Assembly: GCA_964036045.1 (NCBI GenBank)
Contig: OZ038378.1
Span: 56,774,498 to 56,838,497 of the forward strand
From: Eutreptiella sp. 'Long Island Sound 2002'
Lineage: Eukaryota; Euglenozoa; Euglenophyceae; Eutreptiales; Eutreptiaceae
DNA: 64,000 nt
Reading direction: 5' to 3'
Every line of letters starts with the position of its first letter. The stretch's first letter is position 1. A program made the position numbers and the translations under genes. A model generated the notes under the pieces. The model did not search any database, was not told where the DNA came from, and saw nothing but the letters and a program-made list of their open reading frames with translations. Below, in pieces: positions 11,969 to 22,568 of the stretch.

Positions 11969-12028
11969 GGTTGTTTCGGTGCACTGTAAAGCAGTGGCGG
12001 CTAACCACTTTTTCTTTCGGGTTGAGGC
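11969..12028. repeat. Right 60-bp direct repeat flanking a truncated retroposon
   Basis: Second copy of the segment at 10995-11055, differing by a few substitutions and one or two small indels. It marks the 5' (truncated) boundary of the minus-strand retroposon. Confidence 0.65.
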
Positions 12029-12773
12029 GGGGCTGGAAAACCCTCCTCACACCAACAAACACCATAAGTTGCACTAGAGCAACTATGGTCACAATGACCC
12101 TGAGGGAAAATAAGAGAGGCCTTCAGTCTACGGCTGAGGCTGGGGATTTAACTGGGATAGCCTTATGCCAAGTGCTGAGGCTCCTGTTTGGAGTCCTCCC
12201 AGGGAGCAAACAGGTTATTGCTGTGGTCACCCCCACCGCGGTTCCAGCCTAGGTAGCCAATCCCCGGGGGTGTGTTAAAAAACTTCCCTACAAATACGGA
12301 GGTGGGGAGGAGCAAAAGCAACTAATAGGCTCCAGGGAAAAGCACCACTGAGGGTGCAGCACTGTAGATGGCAGTGCACCCTGTGAGAGTTGGGTTGGGT
12401 GCAGACGTGCAGGAGGCACTCGGACTTAAACCCCAAGTCCAAGCGTCATCTAGGAGATTCTTTGGACAGTTTTGTCTAGTAGACTAGGGTGCTGCAAAGG
12501 AACCCTCCCAGCTTCTGGGTATGACAGGAAGCCTCCCGGCTTGTGGGTAGTCAGCGCTCTAGCCTAGCCAGATGTTTAGTGGGAACCCTCCCAGGCTAGT
12601 GGGTTATGGGAACCCTCCTAGACTTGTGGGTAGAAACTAACTTAGTTCCTAAACTCTGGTACGTCACTTTAACCCTTCAACTGTTCTGTTTTTCGGGAAC
12701 AGTCTGCTGAAAACCACTTTCCCTTATGCAGAGCACCGAGTTCTGGGCACTGGCCGTGCTCGGTTGCCAAAAG
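12029..12773. other. Noncoding stretch with a four-fold short repeat
   Basis: No gene is supported. Between about 12499 and 12635 a motif of the form gaaccctccca..cttgtgggta occurs four times (near 12499, 12529, 12580 and 12608). Its ends (CCCA, TGGG) can pair, so each copy could form a small hairpin. Confidence 0.45.
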
Positions 12774-12845
12774 GTGAGAGACAGAAAGAGAGAGAGAGAG
12801 AGAGGGAGAGAGAGAGAGAGAGAGAGAGCGAGAAAGATAGAAAAA
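12774..12845. repeat. GA microsatellite
   Basis: About 70 bp of almost pure GA dinucleotide with a few interruptions (ggg, cg, aaag). A typical eukaryotic simple repeat. Confidence 0.95.
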
Positions 12846-13841
12846 GCCATCGTTTGGAGCTGGGGGAAAGTCAGCTGACCCTGCCCATGTGAGTTCCAGT
12901 TTTGCTGTCAGTCAGTCACACTGTCAGCACAGCACTCCATCTTTGATCCGCAGCACTGTCTGTCCAATCAGCACAGTCCTTCTGGCACGGACCGCACTTG
13001 TCTGTCCTTCCCTTGGCAGTGGCCATTTCTGAGGTACAGGTTTGCCACTTGGCGTCCCCACTGTCATCTCTTTTTACGCTGCCCATCTCAGGTCTTTTCC
13101 AACTGTTTGTACAGTGTTGGCCCTCATCAAGGCCATCTCTGGCTGGCAGAGCCCTGCTGCCACCGACAGCCCCACCCCGATGCAATCCAAAATTATAGAT
13201 CCAGGGACTTCAGTTTGGTGCCCCTGGCCCAGGGTTACAGGTGCCTGGTAGCAGTTTTCCTGCCTCTGTTTTTGGCCCACAGAGCAGGTCAGTCCTGCGA
13301 ATCGAAACCCACTCTGGGGTGCCGAAAGCTAAATCCACTGTTTTGTGGAGTTTGGAGTTCAGCCTTCTTCTTTGGCTGCAAAACTATGATCGCACAGCCT
13401 TATCAGACATTTCCGGGAAATCTGGGCTGGGTTTGTGGGGACATCTGCAAAATCCTCCTCCATAGCCCATGATTAGCATCATTGCATCACGCATTTGGGA
13501 TTCTCGCATTTTTTTTTATAATTCACTTCTGATTTTCACCTAACCCCCTGAGTTTCAGCTTAGTTGGGGGGCTGCTGAGTGTTGTGCCATTGTATTGGTA
13601 GTAAAGCCACTACTAGCTCTAGGCTTCTCTTCCCATGAGGGAGGTTTGAAACGAGTTGAAAGGAGAGTGGGATCAGGTTCGCCGTCTTTGGGAACAAGAA
13701 TCTCGTCTAAGTTTGGGAATGTTGGAGCAACAGCAAGATTTTCTTTTCGAAGAGCGCTGGTGTTCTACGTCATCAGGAGTTTCTTTGCGCGCCAGCGGAG
13801 GCGCTGCAGCGCTGCGCGAGCCTGACAGGCGCTTGAGTTTG
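12846..13841. other. No recognisable gene
   Basis: Several plus-strand open frames of 60-120 codons overlap each other (for example 13107-13472 and 13656-13847) without a recognisable domain. This is the left flank of the complete retroposon. Confidence 0.4.
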
Positions 13842-13858
13842 CTATGAAGAGACGATGA
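13842..13858. repeat. Left target-site duplication of the 4.9-kb retroposon
   Basis: ctatgaagagacgatga here matches ctatgaggagacgatga at 18761-18777 with one mismatch in 17. The two copies flank exactly the segment that ends in the CCTCAAA-type tail, as expected for a target-primed insertion. Confidence 0.7.
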
Positions 13859-13881
13859 TACCAGTGACCAGGATAACAGTG

Positions 13882-15939
13882 ATGTCGGACTCCGATGGCT
13901 CCCCCCAGCAGGACGACCGCCACCACCGCCGGTCCCGCTCCCGCTCCCCCGTCTCCCCGGGATGTGCGGGGGAGACCCCCGAGGGGCACGAGGAGCGGAG
14001 GCTGGCGGAGGCGGCGGTGCCGGTCGGGCCGCCGGCTGGGCAGCCCCAGGCGGCCTCCGCCGACACCGGGCTGTCCACCCAGGGGCCTGAGCCGGCCGTG
14101 GGGACCGCCCCCGCCGCCCAAGCAGCGAGCCCTGCCGCCGCGCCCCGGGGGGGGGCCCGAGGCGCACGGGGGGCTGAGACCGCAGCCCCAGCAAGCCGCG
14201 CCGCGGCCCCGACCGCGGCCCCTGGCGCGCCGCCAGCAGGGGGGTCGGCCCCGGCGCAGGACCCGGGCGCTTCACCGGGGGCTGCCGCGGCTGCAGAGGG
14301 GGGCGGGGAGGGTGCACGAGGGGTTAAGACCACGGCCCCGGCAAGCCGCGCCACCGCCTCGGCAGGCCACGCCGCGGCCCCCGGCACGCCGCAGACGCGG
14401 AGGACGGACCCCGCGCGGGCCCCTGGCGCCTCGCCAGGGGCCGCCGCAGCAGCAGCAGTGGGCAGGGAGGGCGCGAAGTACTGCGCCCACACCAACCCCA
14501 CCCACACCCACACCAGCCCCCCCAAGCGTTTCCCCCCCAAGCCCTTCCCCCCGGGGCGGACGCGGCACGTCCGCCCCCCGGCGCCCGAGCATTCGCCGCC
14601 GGGCGTCACGCTGCCGCAGCTGCAGAGGCAGCGGGACGCCCGGCGCGTGATCCAGGAGGGGAGGGCCGGCGCGCAGGCAGGGCAGGGTGCCAGCCACGGG
14701 AGCGCGGAGCGGGGGACAGGAGGCGACAGGGGGAGTGCCCAGGGATACACGCAGGGGGCGGGCCAGGGCACAAGCGGCAAGGAGCAAGGGTGCAAAGGCG
14801 GGCGAGGCGCCGAGGGCAGCAGCAGCGGAGGGGGACAGAGCGAGGGCAGCGGACGGCGAGATGCGGGGCAGGGAGCTGGGATGGGGCCAGGGCACAGGAA
14901 GGTCAGGCAGGGGTGCGAGCAGGGCGCCAAGGCAGGCAGCCACGGAGCGCATGGAGCGGAGCGAGGAGCGGTGGGCGAGCTCGGGCGCAGCCAAGGTCAT
15001 GGGCACGGGCACGGGAGGGACACGAGCGCCGGCAGTGCAGGCCAGGGCGCGGGTGACAGGGGGCGGGACCCACGGCACGGACAGGGGAACAGAGGCGTGC
15101 GGGCCGGGAAGGGACCCAAGGGCAAGGGCAAGGGCGCCGTGGGCCCCCGGGGACAGACAGGATGGGGCATGGGTGCCCTGGGGGGAGGGCGGAGCGAAGG
15201 GAGGGGGACGGGGGGCGGGGCGCCCCCGCAGCCGGACGTGCAGCCGGTGCGGTGCATCCCCCCAGGCATCCATCAAATGCCGGCGCACCACAACCAACAC
15301 CACCACCACCACCACGCCCACCTCTACAACATCGACCCCGACGCCGAAGAACTCATCCCTCCCGTACCCCCACGACCCCAGCACCAGCCAGCCCCCCTCG
15401 CGCCGAGGGCGGAGCCGGCGGGGATGGCCTCGGCGGGGTGGGGGCGGGGCGCGGCGCCGGCGCCGCAGGCACAGGGGCCGCAGGGGGAGCCGGCGCAAGG
15501 GGCAGGGGGGACCGGGCCCTGGGACCGGGACTGCGGCACGGTGCTGGACCCTCTGTGGGATGAGGCCCTCCCCCTGGTGGTGGAGGTGTACGCGTGGTTG
15601 AGCTGGGCCTGCTCGGTGACCAGCAGGGGGATGAGGAACCGGCCCTTCGATGCCGTGCTCCTCCGGAGGGACGAGGGGGACCGGCAGAAACCCCTCGGGG
15701 GGTGGGCGGCCCCGGAAGACCACAAGAGGGTCCTCCGGGCGGTGATCGGGGCGCCGTGGCCCGACAGGGAGCCGACGTGGCCGGCCTTCCTGGAGGGGGG
15801 GGCGGTGCTCCGCATCACGGATGCGGACGCCAACAACTGGCTCCCCCGGGGCCTTGCGCAACGCCCTCACCCACTGGCGCTACTGCCGGCGAAACCCGCC
15901 ACTGCCGCAGCCCCAACCCCCACACAAGCGGCGACGTAG
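13882..15939 (+). CDS. Uncharacterised 685-residue Gly/Ala/Pro-rich basic protein of the retroposon (ORF1-like)
   Basis: I do not recognise this protein. The ATG at 13882 (MSDSDGSPQQ) is preferred because the upstream in-frame ATG at 13855 overlaps the flanking target duplication. The first 30 residues are Arg/Ser-rich (HHRRSRSRSP). Residues about 80-200 hold two tandem copies of an Ala/Pro unit sharing PASRA and GASPGAAAAA. The middle is a long Gly/Arg/Gln low-complexity tract. A short poly-His stretch (about residue 475) follows, then a C-terminal region with normal composition and hydrophobic core-like sequence (VVEVYAWLSWACSV, GGWAAPEDHKRVLRAVIGAPW, DADANNWLP). That C-terminal part is the best candidate for a folded domain. 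RNA binding would fit an ORF1 role but is inferred only from basic composition and location. Confidence 0.5.
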   Translation: MSDSDGSPQQDDRHHRRSRSRSPVSPGCAGETPEGHEERRLAEAAVPVGPPAGQPQAASADTGLSTQGPEPAVGTAPAAQAASPAAAPRGGARGARGAETAAPASRAAAPTAAPGAPPAGGSAPAQDPGASPGAAAAAEGGGEGARGVKTTAPASRATASAGHAAAPGTPQTRRTDPARAPGASPGAAAAAAVGREGAKYCAHTNPTHTHTSPPKRFPPKPFPPGRTRHVRPPAPEHSPPGVTLPQLQRQRDARRVIQEGRAGAQAGQGASHGSAERGTGGDRGSAQGYTQGAGQGTSGKEQGCKGGRGAEGSSSGGGQSEGSGRRDAGQGAGMGPGHRKVRQGCEQGAKAGSHGAHGAERGAVGELGRSQGHGHGHGRDTSAGSAGQGAGDRGRDPRHGQGNRGVRAGKGPKGKGKGAVGPRGQTGWGMGALGGGRSEGRGTGGGAPPQPDVQPVRCIPPGIHQMPAHHNQHHHHHHAHLYNIDPDAEELIPPVPPRPQHQPAPLAPRAEPAGMASAGWGRGAAPAPQAQGPQGEPAQGAGGTGPWDRDCGTVLDPLWDEALPLVVEVYAWLSWACSVTSRGMRNRPFDAVLLRRDEGDRQKPLGGWAAPEDHKRVLRAVIGAPWPDREPTWPAFLEGGAVLRITDADANNWLPRGLAQRPHPLALLPAKPATAAAPTPTQAAT

Positions 15940-16850
15940 GTGACGGCTCAGACGGCGGGCGCGGGAGAGTGGGGGGGGGGACGGTGCCGCGGGGCCCCCC
16001 CTGGGCGGAGCCGGGACCCCCGACCCGCGCCCCCCCAGGGTACAGCGCGACGGGGGGACGCGTGCCACCTCCCGTGGGAGGGAGGGCGGGGGCAACGAGC
16101 GCGAGGAAGTGCCCACTGCCCCGCAGCCCACTTACCGCTGACCGCTGACCCACACAGCCGCCCCCAGCACCCACTGGCCCCCCCCCCCCCCCCAACCAGC
16201 AGGCGCCGCGCGGCGACGGCCGGGGGAGCAGGGGACCCAAGCAAGGACCTGCGCGAGGGTCCGGCTCTCACAGGGTAGAGGGTGGCGGGGGAAGAGTGCG
16301 CCCCCTCAGCCGACGGCTGGCCCCCCAGAGCCAGAACCGCCAGGCCGCCCCCCCCGCGGCCGTCGGGGGGCGGCGTCAGGGGACCAGCCCCCCCCCCCCC
16401 TCTCCACCCCCCCCCCCGGCCAAAGAGCTGAGAGAGGCCGGCCGGAGAGACAGCGGCCCCGCATACCCGGGGGGGCCGCGGCACCCAGAGGGCGGAACAC
16501 CGCGGCCGCGGCAAGCGCGGCCGCACGCAAAGCGCCCCCGATGGACCGCCCGCAGGCCCCCGCGTTACCAGCTATCGACCGACAACGGAACGGCGCACCC
16601 AGGAAGGCGCAAACAGAGAGACCCACTAGGAGGCCGGCCTGGGGAAGACGGGGGCGCGGACCAGAGCGAGGAGATCACTCCCCCCCCTCCCCCCCCCCCC
16701 CCCCGCCGCACTGACCCACTGGCAGCCGACCGGGCGGCGCCCGACGCTCACGGCCGCCCGGCAACCCCCACAGCAGGAGTATGCCCCACGGGGGCGCGCT
16801 GGAGACAAAGGATGACAGGGGCAGGGGCCACAGGACACCTAACCGGGCAG
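15940..16850. other. GC-rich region after the retroposon ORF
   Basis: Very GC-rich DNA with several runs of 10 or more C. Overlapping open frames occur in all directions because stop codons are rare in this composition. No motif supports any of them as a gene. Confidence 0.5.
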
Positions 16851-16899
16851 GGGGGCGGGGAGCAGCGGAGCGGCTTCACCTCCCCCCCCCCCCGCTCCC

Positions 16900-17925
16900 C
16901 CCCCGACCTGCGAGCGACCAGAGCGCCGGCCCTCCGCCCCACTGGAGCCGAGGGGACGTCCCCCCTCCCCAAGAAGGGACCGCGACACCAGGGCGGGGAT
17001 GCAGCAGGACCCGTACGCCGCGCGCCCCGCCGCCCCCCGACGCCTGCTCACACGGGGGTTGCGGCCGACGGCCAAGCCCGCACCAGCGCGCCGGAGCAAC
17101 GCACGGACCGGGCCCGGGGGCGGCACGCGACAACGAACCGGAACAGTATGGGGGCTGCGCCCCCCATGATCAGAGCATCGCCAGTGACACCCGCAATGTT
17201 GCCCACTCGGGGAGGGCGGGGGGAGGGGTCGGGTCTGTCGGAGCCCACGGGGGAGCGGTTCAGGGGCCGCCCCTCCCCCCCCCCCCGCCAGGCAGGCTGC
17301 ATCCGGTGCACGGGGCGGCCCCGCGACCCCGACCAAACGCGCACGCCGGGGGGGGAATGCGCCGGCGACGAGAGGGGGGCAGGGTACGGAACCGCAGGCC
17401 GCCCCCCAGAGGGACAGCAGGGAGGCCGCGGCGCGACCCCCCCACCCCGCCACCCCCCCTACCGGCCCGCAAGCCGCGGGGGCGCCGGCCCCCACCCCCC
17501 CGAGGCAGAGAGGATGTCCCCCCTCCCCCCGACGGGACCGCGGCGCCCGAGAGGGGGGCCGGAGCAAGGCCCGCCCCCCTGCCCCAGCCGCCTGCTCCCA
17601 CAGGAATTGCGGAGAACAAGCGAACCAGCGCCAACGCGCCAGGGCGCCACACAGACAGCGCCCGGAGACGGCAAGCGAGCACGAACTGGAGCGGTATGGG
17701 GGCCACGCCCTCCATGAGAACGACGCCAGTGACACCCGCTTTGTTGCCTGCCCAGGGAAGGCAGAGGGACGGAACAAAGCCGAGCGACCCCCTGCCTGGC
17801 TGGCCCCCCCTGGCCGCACAAACGGGGGGCACGGCGCACGGGCCGCCCCCCCCCCTCCCACCCCACCCCCCGGCAGGGGACCGCCCTGGACACGCAGACC
17901 CACCCCACGAGGGTCCACAACCCCA
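16900..17925. repeat. Two tandem units of about 550 bp in the retroposon 3' region
   Basis: Paired landmarks recur about 550 bp apart. 'gtcccccctcccc..gggaccgcg' occurs near 16959 and 17515. A segment containing 'agtatgggggc' or 'ggtatgggggcc' followed by 'gccagtgacacccgc' occurs near 17145 and 17693. The units are diverged and rich in poly-C. They make the large open frames at 16296-17717, 16781-17935 and the opposite strand look repetitive, and none of those is convincing as a gene. Confidence 0.6.
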
Positions 17926-18760
17926 AGCCAGGTAGGAGGGAAACGGGACCGGGCCGCCCGCCCCCAAACGCCAAACAGAGCAAGGGACCGGGGCACGGAC
18001 CGCGTGGAACGGCCCTACCAGCGCCCAGCGCCGGGACCGCGCGAGGTGCGCGCGCCCCGTCAACCGGGGGAGGGGGGGGGGGCGCGGATGCCGCGGGAGC
18101 GCGAGGGCACACATACACAAAGGGCACGCGGTGAATACCAGAAGGGCAACAGGACCGAGCTCGCGGAACGCACAGACCGCGTGGAATAGCGTACCAGCGG
18201 GCGAGGGTAGGGGACACCCGGACGGGACGGCCCGCCACACACAGCGCGGGACACGCGGGGCGGAAAGGGGTAAACGGGGGAGACACGACACCAGGCACCA
18301 GCCCCGGCCCCCCGAACTGGCCGCGAGCGCCGCACACACACGGGGGGGGGCACTGCACCTGCCAAGGCAGTAGTGGCGCACTGCGCCACGCCCAAACCCC
18401 AAGGCTAGGCAGCCACCGCGCCAGCCCAAGGGGGTCCCACTGGCGACAAGCCAGTAGCACGGACCTGGCAGCGCCGGTGTCCCGGGCGACCACGCACTAC
18501 GGGGGCGACGCAGTGGGTAAGCGCCCGCAGCCACGGCTGCGAATCGATGCACTGACCGGGGAGTGGCAAAAAGGGGAAGCCAGGGAGGGACGGGGCTCCG
18601 AGCCCTGTGAACCCGGGGGACTCCGCTACCAGGCAGGAGGTGTGTCTTGGAGGGCCCCCCACTAGGACCCAGTGGGGAGGATATCACCTGGCCCGACCAG
18701 GTGGCCCCCCGGGGCCGAAAGGCGTCTAGTACCCGCAAAATCAAACCTCAAACCTCAAAC

Positions 18761-18777
18761 CTATGAGGAGACGATGA
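18761..18777. repeat. Right target-site duplication of the 4.9-kb retroposon
   Basis: ctatgaggagacgatga, immediately after the heptamer tail, pairs with 13842-13858 (one mismatch). Confidence 0.7.
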
Positions 18778-20260
18778 GCTATGAAGAACGCGAAAGTTTT
18801 GCAGCGCTGCGTTTGCAGGAGTACGCGATTCTGAACAACAACGTGGAGGCCTTGCGCTGCCGCAGTTATCGCAATTATCAGAGAGAATAAATGGCGCCAC
18901 GATGGTGCCAGTTTAAAGCTGGCACATCCTGTTAAGGCGCAGTGGAAAACCCGCCCACCACAAGATAGGTAATCGGGATGATTCCTTGAGTGTGTGGGTA
19001 AGCAGGCTTTTAGGGTGACGTGTGTTGGCTTGTAACCTGTATGTCTCTTTGGTCTGGTGGATTGCTCACCCAGCTGGATCAAGGCTGACACCTCCACTCA
19101 GGTGCAGGTTGGCAGGCCGCAGGATTGATGCCATGGCTGGGCATCACCCATCTTTCTATGAGCAATGGCCTGCCACTGTAGGTGAATGTCGGGTAGCATT
19201 ATCTTTTATTTTGCTCCAACTCCTTTTTCCCATGCCACTATGTGGGGGAGCTGTGGAGCTTGCTCAGTAACGGATGTTTGGATTGCCCTGATTCTCTCAT
19301 TCTGACCCTTACTCCGTTTTGTTATTTTTACAGGTCAGACGTGCCAGCGGTGTTCACGAGGGGACACATCAGAAGTCACAAAAAGTCAAAGCAGAAGTTT
19401 CAGAGGCCCACATCACGTCAGGTCTGTTTTTTTATCACAGTTCTGCACCACCACCCCGCTTCGTTCTGCCTTGCTCAGACTTACTTCTATTGTTGCTCTG
19501 CTATCCAGGATTGCAGAGCTGAACTTCAGTGGAAGGAGTGCGCTCAAAAGTGAATAGGGACATCTCAGAAAGAATTAAAGCACATGAAGTGCTGCTCTGA
19601 TGGCCTGCAGCTGTATTTTTGTTCTAACGGTTTGTTGAACCCTGTGGGCTCAGCAGATTTGCATTTCTTGCATTTCTTGTGCCCCATGATGTGCTGCTTG
19701 TACCTGTTTGTAATTGTGCTGAGTTCTGAGATGCCTGTTTTTTTTGTTGTCGAACCTTCCCAGCAGGGGCTTTCCAATTTACTGGTGCAGACTAGCCGAC
19801 TTTAGGCATGGGCAGTAAGTCGACGAGGTTTTGTATTTGAATGTCAGTTTGTCAAAACTGCCCCCCTGAGTTTTAGGCTAAGAAGTTTTAGTCAGCATTT
19901 TCTGATAAGAATATAACAGCTATCTCAGGGATTGTTCCCAAAAGTCAGCTTGGGTTTTTTAGAGGGCAGCACCCCCCATTCAGATGTGTCAGTTTTTTAT
20001 ATACCCGAAGTGGATAGAGGGGCCTCAGTTCACGATTTCAGGCCCTGGGGTAGGACAGATTCCAGGTTTCCATACTTCTGCACCGTCTCATGTTGTAAAT
20101 ACATCCCCCTGTGAAACCAAGATTTAACCCCATGGTGTAATTGATCCAATTTCAGGGTTATGCGGCGCCCATCAGTTTTATATATGGCACAGCAACTCAT
20201 CCCATCATTTCGTGGATTATCAAATTCTTCCATAGGTGTATGTCAGGTTTTAGGAGGAGA
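18778..20260. other. No recognisable gene; one short frame just after the retroposon
   Basis: A short plus-strand frame (18774-18890) starts at an ATG within the right target duplication and encodes about 38 residues with a helical, charged character (YEERESFAALRLQEYAILNN). It may be a fragment of whatever sequence the retroposon entered, but I cannot name it. The rest, to 20260, has only short frames without recognisable domains. Confidence 0.35.
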
Positions 20261-20530
20261 GTGTAATGGGATTGAATTGCAGCACATGCCGAAAGGGACT
20301 CTGTAGATTATAGGTCGTGCACGCGTGCGTAGTATTTAAGATTTGTTACGAGATTGCTTGTATGTTTTACAAAGTTGTATTATAAAAAAGCATTGTGTTA
20401 TTATCTCATTTTGTAGATATGATGTAGACCCGGACAAAGGATTTGTCGGTCTGGGTCATAATCAGTCATCCTCTTGGTGTACTTGTGGGATTGCAGTATA
20501 CAGAGGTATGGCCAGTTACAGCAAGATCCA
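20261..20530 (+). repeat. Copy 2 of the 270-bp dispersed exon-like repeat
   Basis: Matches 9150-9418 in the same orientation. Here the frame after the 'tttgtag' acceptor-like site stays open to 20648 and reads YDVDPDKGFVGLGHNQSSSW onward for about 75 residues, ending in a basic tail. The peptide is similar, not identical, in copy 1. No known domain was recognised. The two copies lie about 11.1 kb apart and enclose both GC-rich retroposon copies. Confidence 0.55.
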
Positions 20531-20796
20531 CTCCATCCTCAACGCACCTGATGGGGCACAATGGTGCTGTAGAGGAGGGTGTCATACTGTTGGTCAACAG
20601 CTGCTGAAGACTACCAAAGCCGAGTCCAGATCCTCGCGGCTAGTTTGAATTCGAAAAAGGGGCAATGTGCTCTTCCAAAACAAGTAAGCCAGGCCCAAAC
20701 CACAGGTTACCAGGTCGTTACCATGTCTTGATTTGTCACCAACACTGGTAACGATTGTAGCATGCGTGTCTTGCTACAGGGTGTAATGAAATGGAC

Positions 20797-21218
20797 ATCT
20801 CAATTGCAATCTCAATTCATTTGCAGTAACAGAAATTTTCACCTGATCAACTGTGCTGCAGACAAAATGGGCGTGCCCAGCATGCGTTCGCGCGCCCGTT
20901 TGCTCGCGCGCACTGTAGGCCTGCACACAGCCGGTGTTGGAATTGTCCAAATATAATGAGACTCGGCATAACAAATTCCGTCGCAACATGTCGTGTATAT
21001 TTGGTGATTTTTCTGTTGTTGCATACATTGCGTTGTTTGTAGTATGCCGCCTTTATTCCGTTCAAGGAGCATTTTGACATTGGCTCATTGACTTCATTCA
21101 TTCCAGCAATTCCTGTCCCTGTGCTTTGCTGCATTGTGTTTCTCCCCGCCCCAACCTTGTTTGGTTCCGTGTTAGGGCCAAAAAGGTAGACACAAAACAA
21201 CCAAGCAGGAGTCAATAA
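20797..21218 (-). repeat. Left inverted terminal repeat of the old Ty3-like element
   Basis: Reverse-complemented, this segment aligns over its whole length with 44861-45285 (about 85 percent by eye). It begins at tattgactc(c)tgc and ends at aattgagat, sharing 'cctaacac.gaaccaaacaaggttgggg' and 'caacaccggctgtgt' between. The inner edge lies 70 bp before the start of gag. The long open frames over it in both copies are the same sequence read as protein and may be a shadow. Confidence 0.7.
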
Positions 21219-21288
21219 ATGAAATACAAAATCGGCATACGATTAGCCTTTTGCAACATGGAGTTAGAACAAAATGGCACATTAATTG

Positions 21289-22568
21289 ATGAAACACACC
21301 GTAAACGACTATAGTCAGTTGAATGAGCATCACCACTATCAAAAAGTAAAATCACAATATCACAAACAAAAGTCGGGCAACGAATTGGCCGAGAAGGTAA
21401 AATTGTTTGAACAATTGAGCACCGTGGGCTCAGAAACGAGCAATGATTCCTCCACGGAATGCATTGACCAACGCGTGGATCCGAGTACATACAAAAAAAA
21501 ATGGCGACGACAGTCTTGCCAAATGGTCAAAATGCTTTCCTTGCCCATGCCTTTGCCCGTGCCTTTCAAGGATAAGGGATATGCCTCTTTAAAGGATCTA
21601 CAAGATCTAGAAGAAAGGGTACAACAAGTGCCGGATACCATCGTAGATAAATATGCCAAGCAAATAGGTCGGATTCAGGGACGACTTGAGGAAATCGAGA
21701 ACAACACAACAACCAAGGGCACGGCCGTTGAAATACAATGGAAAATGCAGACGCTACGGACGGAGCATGAGGCCATGTCTAACGAGGCTGACCGACGAGT
21801 AAGGGAGTCCATCAAAGGACTCCGACAAGAAATGGATGTCAAGATGGATGAGGATAAAATGTTGTTTGCAACACCAACCCCCATGCTTGAGGACTCTTCG
21901 TTGCCCCAAAAGATCCATTACAAAATACCCAACTTTCTAGCCGATATGCAAAAGTGTCTCAAAGGCTAGAACAAATTGAAAAGTTCCAAGGTTCCACACA
22001 AATAAAACTAGTTCAAAAGGAGCAACAAGACATGGACACCAGGTTGCAGGCCATCGAACACAAGGTTTGCACAGGTGATCTTGAAAGATTGGAGTCAAAC
22101 ATAGAGTTGGAGAAAGGTTCCATACAACATGAGCGACAAATAGCTCAACAACTTTCTAAAAACACGTTGGACATTCAAGAGCTACAACGTAGGATTTCAC
22201 CATTGGAACATCGGGATCTTGCTGTGCCTCCTGTGTACCCATTGTCCTCCTTGCCCTCCACTCCTGCCTCTTTGTCCAAACCGCATGATGAGTTAACACG
22301 ACGGGTTAATGAAATGGTGGCAAATATACAACAATTGGGCGCTCGTCATCAACAATTGAAAGATCGTGCGGTGAATGAGTTTGCGACACATGGTGAATAC
22401 ACCCAGCGTCATGAAGAAATGAGATCCACCATGGTCACAACATCGTCGGTAGCAAGAGTGGAACGGTTAGAGGCAAAACTGGTTGGAACGGAAGGGAAAG
22501 TCAGTAAATGCGTGCTGCATGTGGAACACCAACAGTTTCGTGTCAAAATGGTGGAGAGTATTGCTTGA
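21289..22568 (+). pseudogene. Coiled-coil N-terminal gag region of the old Ty3-like element
   Basis: Seen: two overlapping plus-strand frames, 21289-21969 and 21954-22568, joined by a frameshift near 21955. Both are strongly helical and charged with heptad-like spacing (for example LKDLQDLEERVQQVPD; later RLEQIEKFQ and RVERLEAKLVG). This is a long coiled coil of about 400 residues. A basic segment (YKKKWRRQ) lies near residue 68. Inference from order: the N-terminal part of the gag polyprotein, which would multimerise to build the particle. No conserved capsid motif appears in this part. The frameshift and the stop at 22566-22568 show decay. Confidence 0.6.

Larger units (their letters stand above)
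13859..18760 (+). mobile_element. GC-rich retroposon, about 4.9 kb, complete-looking, without reverse transcriptase
   Basis: Seen: 17-bp near-identical direct repeats on both sides; a 3' tail of three CAAACCT-type heptamers at about 18741-18762; one long plus-strand ORF near the 5' end (13882-15939); and about 2.8 kb of extremely GC-rich sequence with poly-C runs and tandem units after it. A second copy of the 3' end lies in the opposite orientation at 11056-11968. Neither strand shows reverse transcriptase or endonuclease motifs. Inference: a non-autonomous non-LTR retroposon that keeps an ORF1-like gene and depends on a LINE for movement. It could instead be the 5' part of a LINE joined to its 3' end by internal deletion. 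Confidence 0.6.

Noticed and set aside
16296-18744. Large GC-rich open frames on both strands (473, 384, 385 and 494 codons)
   Set aside because: All overlap one another within poly-C-rich repeat DNA. No domain, and the sequence is the noncoding 3' part and tail of the retroposon.
11071-18763. A single 7.7-kb transposon with long terminal inverted repeats
   Set aside because: Each arm has its own flanking duplication (60 bp for the left, 17 bp for the right copy starting at 13842) and a directional heptamer tail, so two independent insertions of one retroposon family explain the inversion better.
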